Origin: Clostridia bacterium
GTDB taxonomy: Bacteria; Bacillota; Clostridia; Oscillospirales; Acutalibacteraceae
Length of the DNA stretch: 64,000 nucleotides
Assembly (NCBI GenBank): GCA_017434895.1
Contig: JAFSGB010000031.1
Span: forward strand, 1-64,000
Reading direction: 5' to 3'
Part shown: in pieces, positions 41,555-51,140 of the stretch
Layout: the number at the start of each line of letters is the position of its first letter
How positions within the stretch are numbered: position 1 is the stretch's first letter
Notes under the pieces: generated by a model
What the model was told of the DNA's origin: nothing
Database searches by the model: none
The model's input: the letters and a program-made list of their open reading frames with translations, nothing else
Translations under genes and position numbers: made by a program

Positions 41555-42144
41555 AATTAAAATTCTTAGGCACCGAAATTTATGTTTCATTCCTTTTCGT
41601 GGCGGTTATAGCTCTTTTGCTTGCTATCGATAAAACAGGGCTGGCACTTCCCACACTTTTTGCCGTTACGATGCACGAATTGGGGCATCTGTTTGCAATG
41701 TGGCTTTTTGAAAGCGGTCCTAAAAGCATTAGGCTTATCCCCGCATCCGTGCAAATAACCAGAAATATTTCCACACAATATAAAAATGATATTATAATCG
41801 CCATTATGGGGCCTATTGTTAATGTTGTGCTGTTTTTTACTCTTTATATAAATTATCTTACCTTCAAAAACAGTACAGTACTGTCTTACGCACTCATTAA
41901 CTTAATTGTAGGTGTTTTTAATTTGATTCCCGTAACAGGCCTTGACGGTGGCACCGCACTCTTTTCCATAATTGCCAAAAGGGGTGATGTAAACAAAGCG
42001 ATGCTGACCCTTAAAATCATAACACTGAGCATTGCGTCGGCGGTTTTGTTTTTGGCGGTAAGTCTTACTATCAGAGGTCAGCTTAATGTTTCGGTTTATA
42101 TTGTGGCGATTTATATTTTTATATCAGCGCTTATTAAAATATAG
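41551..42144 (+). CDS. Site-2 protease (M50), SpoIVFB-like
   Basis: 197 aa from a GTG start behind AGAGGTGAT. Five hydrophobic segments. Zinc motif HELGH (His42, Glu43, His46) in the second segment region and the third ligand in NLIPVTGLDGG (Asp132) define intramembrane metalloproteases. No CBS or PDZ domain. Size and layout match SpoIVFB, which cleaves pro-sigma-K in the mother cell, but other S2P substrates (anti-sigma factors) are possible. No sigma factor is adjacent. Confidence 0.85.
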   Translation: MKLKFLGTEIYVSFLFVAVIALLLAIDKTGLALPTLFAVTMHELGHLFAMWLFESGPKSIRLIPASVQITRNISTQYKNDIIIAIMGPIVNVVLFFTLYINYLTFKNSTVLSYALINLIVGVFNLIPVTGLDGGTALFSIIAKRGDVNKAMLTLKIITLSIASAVLFLAVSLTIRGQLNVSVYIVAIYIFISALIKI

Positions 42145-42173
42145 TTGAAACAAGCATAGAAATAGAGTATAAT
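42145..42173 (+). promoter_or_regulatory. Promoter of the TIGR03960-TIGR03936 operon
   Basis: -35 TTGAAA (42145-42150), 17-bp spacer, perfect -10 TATAAT (42168-42173), starting right after the protease stop codon. Confidence 0.82.
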
Positions 42174-42205
42174 TCTAAGAGAATATTTAAAAACGAGGAT
42201 TTTTA

Positions 42206-44050
42206 ATGGAAACCTATGATTTTGAAAAGCTATTGCTTTCGGTTCAAAAGCCGGGCAGATACTCGGGCGGCGAGATTAACAGTGTTGTAAAGGATAAGAA
42301 AGAGGTAGATGTTCGATTTGCTTTTTGCTTTCCCGACACCTACGAGATTGGTATGTCTCACCTTGGAATGAAAATTCTTTATTCCCAGTTTAACAGTCGT
42401 GAGGATATTTGGTGTGAGCGTGTTTTTGCGCCGTGGCTCGATTTTGAGGATAAGATGCGCGAGCAAAATATTCCTCTTTTTGCTCTTGAAAGCCGTGACA
42501 GCGTAAAGGATTTTGATTTCATTGGCTTTACGCTTCAGTACGAAATGGCGTATACCAATGTACTTAATATGCTTGATTTGGCAGGTCTGCCACTCAAATC
42601 AAAGGACAGAAAGGACTTGTCACCCATAGTTGTGGCAGGCGGTCCTTGTGCTTGCAATCCCGAGCCTTTGGCCGAGTTTATTGACATCTTCTTTATGGGT
42701 GAAGGCGAGGAGGTTGACCTTGAAGTAATCGACCTTTATAAGGAGTATAAGAAAAAGGGTGCCGCTAAAGATGAGTTTTTGCTTGCCGCCTCTAAAATCG
42801 AGGGGGTCTATGTACCCTCTCTTTACAGTGACGAGTATAATGAGGACGGTACCTTAAAGGCATTAGTGCCACAAAATAATGTTTCTGCTACCATTAAAAA
42901 AAGAATTATTAAGGATTTGGACAAGTCCTATTACCCTGAAAAGTTTGTAGTTCCCTTTATAGAGATTGTTCACGACAGAGCGGTTCAAGAGATTTTCCGT
43001 GGTTGTATTCGCGGTTGCCGTTTCTGTCAAGCTGGGTTTATTTACCGTCCCGTTAGGGAAAAAAGTGTAGATACTGTTAATCGTCAGGCAAAGTGTCTTT
43101 GTGAAAATACGGGATATGATGAAATTTCTCTTTCGTCTCTTAGTACCAGTGATTACAGGGCAATTGAGCCACTGCTTAATAATCTTTTGGAATGGACTGA
43201 GGACTCTCACATAAGCCTATCCTTGCCCTCTCTTAGAATTGATAACTTTTCTGAGGAATTGCTTGAGAAAATAAAGCATGTAAGAAAAAGCGGTCTTACC
43301 TTTGCACCGGAAGCAGGCACACAAAGGCTTCGCAATGTTATAAATAAAAACCTCACCGAGGAGGAAATTTTAAATACTTGTCGTACTGCCTTTGCCGGTG
43401 GTTACACTGCGGTTAAGCTTTATTTTATGTTAGGTCTCCCCACCGAAACCGACGAGGACGTTGTAGGTATCGCTGAATTGGGTCAAAGAATTGTAAACGA
43501 GTTTTATTCTATGCCAAATAAACCGAAGGGTAAGGGTGTTACGGTATCAATTAGTGTTTCTACCTTTGTGCCAAAGCCCTTTACTCCTTTCCAGTTTGAG
43601 CCTCAAATTTCATTAGAGGAAATTCGCCGCAGACAGGAGTTACTTAAAAATTCAATAACCACAAAGAAAATCAACCTCAGTTACCACGATAGTGCCACTT
43701 CATTCCTTGAGGCGGCTTTAGCGCGTGGTGACCGTCGGATGTCGACGGTTATTGAAGAAGCTTACAAAATGGGTTGCAAGTTTGATGGTTGGACGGAGTG
43801 TTTTGGGCCCCAAAAATGGTATGATGCCTTTAAAAAATGCGGTCTTGACCCCGAATTTTACGCCAACCGTACTCGAGAGTATGGTGAAATTACCCCTTGG
43901 GAGCATATCGATGTCGGCGTTACTAAAGACTTCTTGGTGAGGGAAAACAAACTCGCACACCAAAATAAAACCACACCCAATTGCAGAGAAAAATGCTCAG
44001 CTTGCGGGGCAAATTGCTATGGGGAGGGTGTTTGTTTTGAAAAACGTTAG
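42206..44050 (+). CDS. TIGR03960-family B12-binding/radical SAM protein
   Basis: 614 aa. N-terminal cobalamin-binding-like domain (FCFPDTYEIGMSHLGMKILY, GFTLQYEMAYTNVLNML, VVAGGPCACNPEPLA), radical SAM cluster GCIRGCRFCQAGFIYRPVR, and a Cys-rich C-terminus (CREKCSACGANC). Known to pair with a DUF2344 protein, and together often next to ribonuclease E/G and rplU; here only the DUF2344 partner follows. Probably an RNA or ribosomal-protein modification enzyme (inference). 14-bp overlap with the next gene. Confidence 0.88.
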   Translation: METYDFEKLLLSVQKPGRYSGGEINSVVKDKKEVDVRFAFCFPDTYEIGMSHLGMKILYSQFNSREDIWCERVFAPWLDFEDKMREQNIPLFALESRDSVKDFDFIGFTLQYEMAYTNVLNMLDLAGLPLKSKDRKDLSPIVVAGGPCACNPEPLAEFIDIFFMGEGEEVDLEVIDLYKEYKKKGAAKDEFLLAASKIEGVYVPSLYSDEYNEDGTLKALVPQNNVSATIKKRIIKDLDKSYYPEKFVVPFIEIVHDRAVQEIFRGCIRGCRFCQAGFIYRPVREKSVDTVNRQAKCLCENTGYDEISLSSLSTSDYRAIEPLLNNLLEWTEDSHISLSLPSLRIDNFSEELLEKIKHVRKSGLTFAPEAGTQRLRNVINKNLTEEEILNTCRTAFAGGYTAVKLYFMLGLPTETDEDVVGIAELGQRIVNEFYSMPNKPKGKGVTVSISVSTFVPKPFTPFQFEPQISLEEIRRRQELLKNSITTKKINLSYHDSATSFLEAALARGDRRMSTVIEEAYKMGCKFDGWTECFGPQKWYDAFKKCGLDPEFYANRTREYGEITPWEHIDVGVTKDFLVRENKLAHQNKTTPNCREKCSACGANCYGEGVCFEKR

Positions 44051-44675
44051 AATTTTTTACAAAAAGCTGGGGTCAATGAAATTCGTTTCCCACCTTGATA
44101 TGACCCGTTTTATGTCAAGACTTATTGCAAAATCAAAAATCCCCGTTTGGTATACCGAGGGCTTTAATCAACATATTTATATGAATTTTGCTTTGCCTCT
44201 CTCTTTAGGCTTTGAGGGATTTTACGAAATGGTGGATATTCGCTTAATTGACGATAGCTACAGTCTGGACACTTGTCTTGAAGCTTTAAAAAAGTCAAGC
44301 CCAACCGATATAGAGTTTGTGAAAATTCACGAAGGCAAAATGCCAATGAAGTCTATCGGCTTTGCAAGGTATGAGCTGGAGTTTGAAAGCTTTGATTTTG
44401 CAGATACTCTTAACGATTTTTTAAACAAGGATTCCATACTTTGCGAAAAAATCGGTAAAAAAGGCAAAGTAAAGGAGATTGATTTAATACCGAAAATCAA
44501 GTCTTTTAAAATTACACAAAAGGGTGTGGATTTGATACTCGTTGCCGGAAGTGAGGACAATCTTAATCCCACGCTTGTGATCGACACCTTTTTTACACAG
44601 TGTCAAATCAAGCTTTGCTACTATACAGTTAAGAGAACAATGATTTACAACCTAGACGGAGAAATATTCGAATAA
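44037..44675 (+). CDS. TIGR03936/DUF2344 family protein
   Basis: 212 aa from TTG 44037, placed 6 nt after GGGAGGGTG; the ATG at 44019 lies ahead of that site. Signature KLGSMKFVSHLDMTRFMSRLIAKS and YTEGFNQHIYMNFALPLSLG are typical of DUF2344. The family occurs fused or adjacent to TIGR03960 radical SAM proteins, suggesting a substrate-binding subunit. Function unknown. Confidence 0.85.
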   Translation: MKNVRIFYKKLGSMKFVSHLDMTRFMSRLIAKSKIPVWYTEGFNQHIYMNFALPLSLGFEGFYEMVDIRLIDDSYSLDTCLEALKKSSPTDIEFVKIHEGKMPMKSIGFARYELEFESFDFADTLNDFLNKDSILCEKIGKKGKVKEIDLIPKIKSFKITQKGVDLILVAGSEDNLNPTLVIDTFFTQCQIKLCYYTVKRTMIYNLDGEIFE

Positions 44676-44681
44676 TTATAA

Positions 44682-44728
44682 AAACCCCATATGAAAATGG
44701 AATGTTGTGCCATTTTCATACGGGGTTT
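44682..44728. terminator. Bidirectional terminator
   Basis: 19-bp stem with one mismatch (AAACCCC...AAAATGG / CCATTTT...GGGGTTT), 9-nt loop, between convergent genes; the stronger T-run (TTTTTATAATT) is on the minus strand. Confidence 0.82.
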
Positions 44729-44739
44729 ATCTGTAATAA

Positions 44740-47358
44740 TTATTCCGTTCTAAGGGCGGTTACGGGATCCTTTTTAGCGGCTATTTTTGAGGGAATAAGT
44801 CCTGAAATAAAGGTCAGCACCATACTGATAATAACCAGTATTATTGCACCCTCATATGGTAGCTTTGCAAGACCGCCGATGTCGGTTAAAGATTTAATAA
44901 TTGCATTTGCAGGTATCAGTAAAAGGATTGTTACACCAATTCCCAAGGCGCCTGCCACAAAGCCTACAATCAGTGTTTCGGCGTTGAACACGCGGGATAT
45001 ATCTTTTTTGGAAGCACCCATTGCTCGGAGTATTCCTATTTCCTTTGTTCGCTCAAGTACGGAAATATAGGTGATAATTCCTATCATAATTGAGGAAACA
45101 ACCAGAGAAATACTTACAAAAGCAATAAGAATATAGCTAATTGCATTAATAATTGTGGTAACCGAGGACATCATAAGTCCGATATAGTCGGTATAGGTTA
45201 TTCTTTCACTTTCGTCCGCCTTATCATTGTATTTATCAATAATATCAGAGATGCTTTCCTTAGCTTCAAAATCCTTGGGGTAGATATTAATCACACTCGG
45301 CTTTTTAAGGTCGGAAACGCCCATAAGCTTTAGATTGCTTTCATAGGTCGCATTACCGCTTTGAGCTTTCATACTATCTGCAAAAATCTTTGTGATTTCC
45401 ACCTCGGTTTTGCCTTGAGCCTTCATTCCGTTTATATAACCCATATACTGCTGTGCCTGAGCCTCGGGCAGGGTAGAGATATATCCCAAAATCTGTGTAT
45501 AGGACATATTATCGTAATCGGTGTTAAAGGGCTGACCGGTTAGTACATTAATCGTTTCGTCGGCCTTTTGCGCTTTAACAATTTCACTGTCATTAACCTT
45601 GTTAATAAGAGTTTCCATCAGCTCCTTTTTGTAGCCTACAAAACCACTTGTTTGCTCGTTAACCGCCTCTGCTGATGGACGGATAATTCCCACAACCTTG
45701 ATTTTTTCAGCATCTTCAAGGCGGGTGCTTATATAAAGACTATCCTTAGTTTTGTCGGTCCAAGTACCGTTAGCATTTTTTTCAAAATAATCACTGTTTA
45801 AGAGTAATTTAAATTCTAAATCAAGGATTTCTTCATAGGAGTAAGAACTTTCCTCGGTGGCTTCGATTTTCTCGCCTTTTTTAGCCTTTTCCATCATTTC
45901 CTCAAGTTCTTTAGAGTCTTTAAGTCCCAGTGAATAAAGGGTGTAGTCGCTTATTTGATTGTTGCGGTTAACAACGATTACGACCTCGTTGTACTTTTCG
46001 GGAAGTTTACCAGATACCACCTCATATTGCTTATCCAGTAGCTCGTCGTTGTTTGTCAGCTGATGCCAGATTTCTGTGTTTGACATCATCATACTGCCAC
46101 CCATCGGCGAGGTGTTTGTATCAATATCACTGCCGAGGCTTGCCATTAGCTTATTGAAAATTTGGTTGGGGTTGATGTGCTCACCGTCCATTGCATAAAT
46201 GTTAAGGTCGGTTGCATAGGAATACTCAATATCACTGATATACGGGTCCAACTCGTCGGTGTTATCCAAGTATTTCTTAAAGGCTTCCAAATTGTTAACC
46301 GAAATTCCGTTAACCATAGCGGTCATCATTTCGGTCATAATGTTATTGGAATAAATTTTGTCGGACTCCTTTTCGGTATCCTTAACCTCGCCCATAAGGT
46401 CGTCTGCCAAACCTGACATATCCATTCCAGCCTCTTCAATGGTAATGGGGTAGCTGGAAAGGGTTTCCTCTTCAACGCGCTGAATGTAGGCATTAACACC
46501 GTTTGAAAGTGAAAGTATAAGGGCAATGCCGATAATTCCTATAGACCCCGCAAAGGAGGTCAAAAAGGTACGGGTTTTTTTGGTCATTAGGTTGTTAAGG
46601 GATAGAGAAAGGGCGGTAAAAAAAGACATAGAGGGCTTTTTAACAGTCTTTTTTGTTTTTTCTTTAGCATCATTATCCGAATTAAAGGGAGCAGTATCTG
46701 AAATAACCTCGCCGTCTAATAGACGGATAATTCTTGTGGAATATTTCTCTGCAATTTCGGGGTTATGGGTCACCATTATTACAAGCTTATCCTTGGCGAT
46801 TTCCTTTAAAAGCTCCATAATCTGAACCGAGGTTTCACTATCCAAGGCACCGGTCGGCTCGTCGGCAAGTAAAATGTCGGGGTTGTTAACCAACGCTCTG
46901 GCAATAGCAACCCTTTGCATCTGTCCACCCGACATTTGGTTGGGCTTTTTGTTTATCTGGTCCAAAAGTCCAACCTTTTCCAAAGCTTCCTTTGCACGCT
47001 CTTTGCGTTCTGCCTTGGAAACACCCGAAAGGGTAAGCGCTAATTCAACATTGGAAAGCACCGACTGGTGAGGGATAAGATTATAGCTTTGAAAAATAAA
47101 GCCGATTGTGTGGTTGCGATAGGTATCCCAATCACTATCCTTATATAGTTTTGTGCTTTTTGAGTTGATAATAAGGTCACCGTCGGAATAACGGTCAAGA
47201 CCGCCTATTATATTAAGAAGTGTGGTTTTTCCGCAACCCGAGGGACCCAAAACTGACACAAATTCATTGTGTCTAAATTCGATATCAACACCCTTTAAGG
47301 CTGGCACTTTCATATCGCCTAGTGTATATTCTTTTTTTATGCCTACAAGTTTCAGCAT
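44740..47358 (-). CDS. MacB-like ABC transporter, ATPase and FtsX permease fused
   Basis: 872 aa from ATG 47358. ATPase domain (1-225): Walker A GPSGCGKTT, signature MSGGQMQRVAIARAL, Walker B ILLADEPTGALD, H-loop MVTHNPE. One membrane segment (about 265-295), a large extracellular domain (about 300-730), then three C-terminal segments with the FtsX motif SVLERTKEIGILRAMGASKKDISRVF. This is the MacB/LolD-LolE mechanotransmission layout in one chain. In Gram-positives such proteins export or resist antimicrobial peptides or act on the wall. Substrate unknown; no two-component system adjacent. Confidence 0.88.
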   Translation of the reverse strand: MLKLVGIKKEYTLGDMKVPALKGVDIEFRHNEFVSVLGPSGCGKTTLLNIIGGLDRYSDGDLIINSKSTKLYKDSDWDTYRNHTIGFIFQSYNLIPHQSVLSNVELALTLSGVSKAERKERAKEALEKVGLLDQINKKPNQMSGGQMQRVAIARALVNNPDILLADEPTGALDSETSVQIMELLKEIAKDKLVIMVTHNPEIAEKYSTRIIRLLDGEVISDTAPFNSDNDAKEKTKKTVKKPSMSFFTALSLSLNNLMTKKTRTFLTSFAGSIGIIGIALILSLSNGVNAYIQRVEEETLSSYPITIEEAGMDMSGLADDLMGEVKDTEKESDKIYSNNIMTEMMTAMVNGISVNNLEAFKKYLDNTDELDPYISDIEYSYATDLNIYAMDGEHINPNQIFNKLMASLGSDIDTNTSPMGGSMMMSNTEIWHQLTNNDELLDKQYEVVSGKLPEKYNEVVIVVNRNNQISDYTLYSLGLKDSKELEEMMEKAKKGEKIEATEESSYSYEEILDLEFKLLLNSDYFEKNANGTWTDKTKDSLYISTRLEDAEKIKVVGIIRPSAEAVNEQTSGFVGYKKELMETLINKVNDSEIVKAQKADETINVLTGQPFNTDYDNMSYTQILGYISTLPEAQAQQYMGYINGMKAQGKTEVEITKIFADSMKAQSGNATYESNLKLMGVSDLKKPSVINIYPKDFEAKESISDIIDKYNDKADESERITYTDYIGLMMSSVTTIINAISYILIAFVSISLVVSSIMIGIITYISVLERTKEIGILRAMGASKKDISRVFNAETLIVGFVAGALGIGVTILLLIPANAIIKSLTDIGGLAKLPYEGAIILVIISMVLTFISGLIPSKIAAKKDPVTALRTE

Positions 47359-47448
47359 TGCAACATATCCTTCCACTATATTTTTCTATATTTTACCACG
47401 AAATTATTTATAAATTATGAACTTTAAGAAATTTAAGAATAAAAGTGA

Positions 47449-47477
47449 TTGAAAATTAAGGATAAAAGTGGTAAAAT
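47449..47477 (+). promoter_or_regulatory. Promoter of the PBP1A gene
   Basis: -35 TTGAAA (47449-47454), 17-bp spacer ending TGG, -10 TAAAAT (47472-47477). Confidence 0.75.
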
Positions 47478-47519
47478 AAACAGAAATAAATAAATTATCT
47501 ATAAAGGAGGGTTTGCAAA

Positions 47520-49796
47520 ATGGAAAAAATGTTTAAGCAGTTAACTGTTTGGCTTTCGCTTTTATTGTCAATAAGCATTATTTTAACTGCATTTTGCCTG
47601 CCCTTTTCAAAAAACTTGAAAAACAGAATAGATATTTTCGGTGTCAATGCCATTGCCGATAATATTAAAAATATGGAAATGAATATGACCTCGGTGGTTT
47701 ATGTTAAAAACGCAAAGGGTGATTGGGAGGAATACCACCGTATTCACGGAGAGGAAAACCGTCTTTGGGTAAGCATTGATAAAATGCCCAAGAACCTTAT
47801 TAACGCCTTTATTGCTATTGAGGACGAAACCTTTTACGAGCACTCGGGAATTAACTGGAAAAGAACCTTGGGAGCAGTGGGTAATATGCTCTTTAAGTTT
47901 GACGAAACAGAGTTTGGCGGCTCCACCATTACTCAGCAGTTAATTAAAAATGTAACCTCTGATAAAGGCAAAAACGCTATGCGAAAAGCAAGGGAAATTG
48001 TCAGAGCAATGCTAATTGAAAAAAAGCTTAACAAAACCCAAATTTTGGAGGCTTACCTTAACACAATTGCTTTGGGTAACGGAATTTGCGGTGTTCAGGT
48101 TGCGGCAAACTACTACTTTAACAAGGATGTAAGCGAGCTTGATTTAACCGAATGTGCAACCATTGCGGCAATTACCAAAAATCCTTCCCGTTACAATCCC
48201 ATAACTGGTATGGACGCTAACAAGGAGCGGCGCAAGCTGGTGCTTCAAAAAATGATTGAATGGGAGTACATTGATTCCGAGGAGCTTCTTAATACCTACG
48301 ATGTTAAGATTGATATTGACAGCACCCAAAAGGATATTTTCGAGGGTGAGGTTAATAATTACTTTATCGATACCCTTATTGAGCAGATAATAAATGACCT
48401 AATGGAAAAGTATGACTGTACGGAGGATATTGCCTCCACAATGCTTTATAACGGCGGTTATAAAATATATGCTACCGTTGACCCAAAGATTCAGCAGTCA
48501 ATGGAAAAGGTTTACACTAATGTTAAAAAATATTTTTACCTTAAAGGTGAAAATTTACAAGGGGAAAAGGTGCATGCTCAATCGGCTATGACCATAATGG
48601 ACTATTCGGGTCATATTGTGGGTATTGTCGGCGGCGCAGGGGAGAAAACCGTTAACCGTGGTCTAAACCGAGCATATAATGTTCCCCGTCAGCCCGGTTC
48701 GACAATGAAGCCCATTGGGGTTTATGCCTTGGCGGTGGAAAATGACCTTATCCACTATACCTCAAAAGTAATAGACCAACCTATTGATAACTATTATCCC
48801 GACGGTAAAAAGGGTCCCAAGGAATGGTACGGCACCTATTTAGGCCCCATAACTATCGATTATGCAGTAAGAAAATCCGCCAACACAATCCCTGTTATCT
48901 TGTTAAAGGAAATGGGTGTAGAAAAATCTTATGATTTCCTAACAAAAAAGCTGGGTATGAAGCATTTAAACGAGATTGACAAAAACCTTTCGTCATTGGC
49001 TTTAGGCGGTTGTGATAACGGAATAACCCCTACTGAATCTGCGGCGGCTTATGCCATTTTCGGCAACGGCGGTGTTTATCACGAGCCCACAACCTACAGT
49101 AAAATTGAGCGTATTAACGGTGAGGTTGTATTGGAGTATGACACCAAGGGTACGCAGGCTATAAGTCCTGCCACTGCTACCATTATGAACCATCTTTTGC
49201 AGGGTGTTGTTTACGGAAGTGAAGGCACAGGAGGTTCAATTTCCGGATTTAGCAGTATGAAAGCCTTTGCCAAAACCGGTACCTCCAGTGACTCTAATGA
49301 CCTTTGGATGGTTGCCGGCTCGCCCTATTATGTAGGCTCAGTTTGGTACGGTTTTGACAAATGGCAGCAAGTTAACAGTACCTCTTTAGCTGCCACAATT
49401 TGGCGAGATGTTATGAGGGATGTACATCGCGGTCTTGAAACTAAAACGTTTGAGGACAGTGCGGATGTTTATAAAAAAGGCTCTGGCTACTACAAAAAGG
49501 GTACAACACCCGATAATTTGCAGGTATTCGGCGGTATTGAAAGCTCGTCACAGATTTCGTCGGAAGCAAGCTCGCAAATTACATCCTCGTCAAGCAGTAC
49601 CACTTCTTCTCAGGTAAGCTCGGTAGAGTCTACCGTTTCAGCTAATGTTAGCAGTGTGACTGAGGTTTCAAGTGAGACTTCCGAGGTTAGCAGTAACGAG
49701 AGCAGTCAGCCCGTTGTATCTGTTCCTACGGAAAATCCAAATCCTGATCCTGATTCCTCGGAAGATACAACAACAGAGGAGACAAATCCAGCTTAA
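47520..49796 (+). CDS. Class A penicillin-binding protein
   Basis: 758 aa, ATG behind AAAGGAGGG. N-terminal membrane anchor (about 12-30). Glycosyltransferase 51 domain: IAIEDETFYEHSGI with the catalytic Glu, EFGGSTITQQLIKN, RKAREIVRAM. Transpeptidase domain: RQPGSTMKP (SxxK), RKSANT (SxN) and AKTGTSS (KTG). The last ~85 residues are a Ser/Thr/Pro-rich tail (SSQISSEASSQITSSSSS), probably extracellular and disordered. It polymerises and cross-links peptidoglycan. Single-gene unit with its own terminator. Confidence 0.95.
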   Translation: MEKMFKQLTVWLSLLLSISIILTAFCLPFSKNLKNRIDIFGVNAIADNIKNMEMNMTSVVYVKNAKGDWEEYHRIHGEENRLWVSIDKMPKNLINAFIAIEDETFYEHSGINWKRTLGAVGNMLFKFDETEFGGSTITQQLIKNVTSDKGKNAMRKAREIVRAMLIEKKLNKTQILEAYLNTIALGNGICGVQVAANYYFNKDVSELDLTECATIAAITKNPSRYNPITGMDANKERRKLVLQKMIEWEYIDSEELLNTYDVKIDIDSTQKDIFEGEVNNYFIDTLIEQIINDLMEKYDCTEDIASTMLYNGGYKIYATVDPKIQQSMEKVYTNVKKYFYLKGENLQGEKVHAQSAMTIMDYSGHIVGIVGGAGEKTVNRGLNRAYNVPRQPGSTMKPIGVYALAVENDLIHYTSKVIDQPIDNYYPDGKKGPKEWYGTYLGPITIDYAVRKSANTIPVILLKEMGVEKSYDFLTKKLGMKHLNEIDKNLSSLALGGCDNGITPTESAAAYAIFGNGGVYHEPTTYSKIERINGEVVLEYDTKGTQAISPATATIMNHLLQGVVYGSEGTGGSISGFSSMKAFAKTGTSSDSNDLWMVAGSPYYVGSVWYGFDKWQQVNSTSLAATIWRDVMRDVHRGLETKTFEDSADVYKKGSGYYKKGTTPDNLQVFGGIESSSQISSEASSQITSSSSSTTSSQVSSVESTVSANVSSVTEVSSETSEVSSNESSQPVVSVPTENPNPDPDSSEDTTTEETNPA

Positions 49797-49802
49797 GGGT
49801 TT

Positions 49803-49830
49803 AAAAATCGGTCTTTAGGGGCCGATTTTT
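49803..49830 (+). terminator. Terminator of the PBP gene
   Basis: Stem AAAAATCGGTC / GGCCGATTTTT (one G-T pair), 6-nt loop, T-run included. Confidence 0.82.
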
Positions 49831-49843
49831 CGTGTTTCGGGTA

Positions 49844-49872
49844 TTGAAAAAAACTTTAAAATATGATATTAT
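49844..49872 (+). promoter_or_regulatory. Promoter of the murI-argS operon
   Basis: -35 TTGAAA (49844-49849), 17-bp spacer ending TGA, -10 TATTAT (49867-49872). Confidence 0.7.
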
Positions 49873-49903
49873 GTAACAGAGTATATATTTAGGGGTGACC
49901 TTA

Positions 49904-50719
49904 ATGTCAGACAGCCGTCCTATAGGCGTTTTTGATTCGGGTTTAGGCGGGCTTACGGTTGTTAAAGAACTCAACCGACTCCTCCCGAAAGAGGATATAG
50001 TTTATTTCGGTGATACTGGTCGTGTGCCGTACGGCAACCGTAGTGAAAATACCATAAAAAGATATGCAAGAGAAGATGAAAATTTTCTTTTGAGCCAAGA
50101 TGTTAAAATAATTATTGCCGCTTGCGGAACTGTATCCTCGGTTGCAAGCGATGTTTCAAGCGAGCTTACTATACCTTTTTTTGAGGTTGTTTCCCACGCT
50201 TCCCATGAAGCAGTAAGGGTAACCCGAAATAAAAAAATAGGTGTTATCGGCACCGCCGCCACAATTAAAAGTGGTAAGCACAAGGAATATATTTCGGTCC
50301 TCCTGCCAAAGGCGCGTGTTATAGGTCAAAGCTGTCCCTTGTTTGTGCCTTTGGTTGAGGAGGGTTGGTATAACGCAAATGATGTGGTGGTTAAAGAAAC
50401 TGTCAACCGATACCTAACTCCCTTTATTAACGAGGAGATTGACACTCTAATTTTAGGATGCACCCATTATCCTGTTTTGAGCGAGGCTATAAGCAGTGTT
50501 TTAGGCGAAGGTGTGACACTTGTTAATGCCGGCACTGCAACTGCAAAGGCAGTTTTTGAATTTTTAAAGACAAAGGATATGCTAAGCAATAAAGAAAAGG
50601 GTGAAAACCAATTCTATGTCAGCGACAAAGCAGACTCCTTTAGGACACAGGCCTCCATACTTTTAGGTGATGAGCTTGACGATAACAAGGTAAGGTTAGT
50701 GAGTTTAAGCAGCTTATGA
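49904..50719 (+). CDS. murI: Glutamate racemase
   Basis: 271 aa from ATG 49904, preceded by AGGGGTGAC. Makes D-glutamate for peptidoglycan. Motifs: IGVFDSGLGGLTV, YFGDTGRVPYG, first catalytic Cys in AACGTVSS (most homologues read AACNTA), second Cys in LILGCTHYP. The Asn-to-Gly change beside the first Cys is in a substrate-contact loop. First gene of a long run; overlaps the DUF1934 gene by 4 bp. Confidence 0.92.
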   Translation: MSDSRPIGVFDSGLGGLTVVKELNRLLPKEDIVYFGDTGRVPYGNRSENTIKRYAREDENFLLSQDVKIIIAACGTVSSVASDVSSELTIPFFEVVSHASHEAVRVTRNKKIGVIGTAATIKSGKHKEYISVLLPKARVIGQSCPLFVPLVEEGWYNANDVVVKETVNRYLTPFINEEIDTLILGCTHYPVLSEAISSVLGEGVTLVNAGTATAKAVFEFLKTKDMLSNKEKGENQFYVSDKADSFRTQASILLGDELDDNKVRLVSLSSL

Positions 50720-51138
50720 TAAAGGATGTAATAATCAATGTGGTGGGAACACAGGGTATTGACGGCGAAAGTGATACCGTTGAGTTTGCCACCGAGGGCA
50801 GATTTGGAAAAAGGGACGGGAACTATTTTTTGTCCTATGACGAAGGCCAGCTAATTGAGGGTGCCAAGGTTAAGACTAATCTATTTATTAATTCTCAAAG
50901 TTCGGTTATTTTACAACGAAAGGGCGAGATTACAAGCCGAATGGAAATAACCAAGGGGGAGCGAAGCGTCTGCTTCTATTCAACCCCTATTGGAGATATT
51001 TGCATTGGTATATATGGCGAAAAGGTTGAAATTGATTTAGATGAAAAGGGCGGAAGTGTATATTTGGGTTACACTATTGACACCGATTTAAAGCTCATCA
51101 GCCGTAACGAGGTTAAAATTACAGTCAGAGAGGTATAA
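50716..51138 (+). CDS. DUF1934 (YwiB-like) beta-barrel protein
   Basis: 140 aa. Calycin-like barrel features: VIINVVGTQ, TVEFATEGRF, YFLSYDEGQLIEGAKVKTNL, CFYSTPIGDICIGIYG. The family sits next to argS across Firmicutes, as here (2 bp before argS). Biochemical role unknown. Start by 4-bp overlap with murI. Confidence 0.87.
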   Translation: MIKDVIINVVGTQGIDGESDTVEFATEGRFGKRDGNYFLSYDEGQLIEGAKVKTNLFINSQSSVILQRKGEITSRMEITKGERSVCFYSTPIGDICIGIYGEKVEIDLDEKGGSVYLGYTIDTDLKLISRNEVKITVREV

Positions 51139-51140
51139 AA

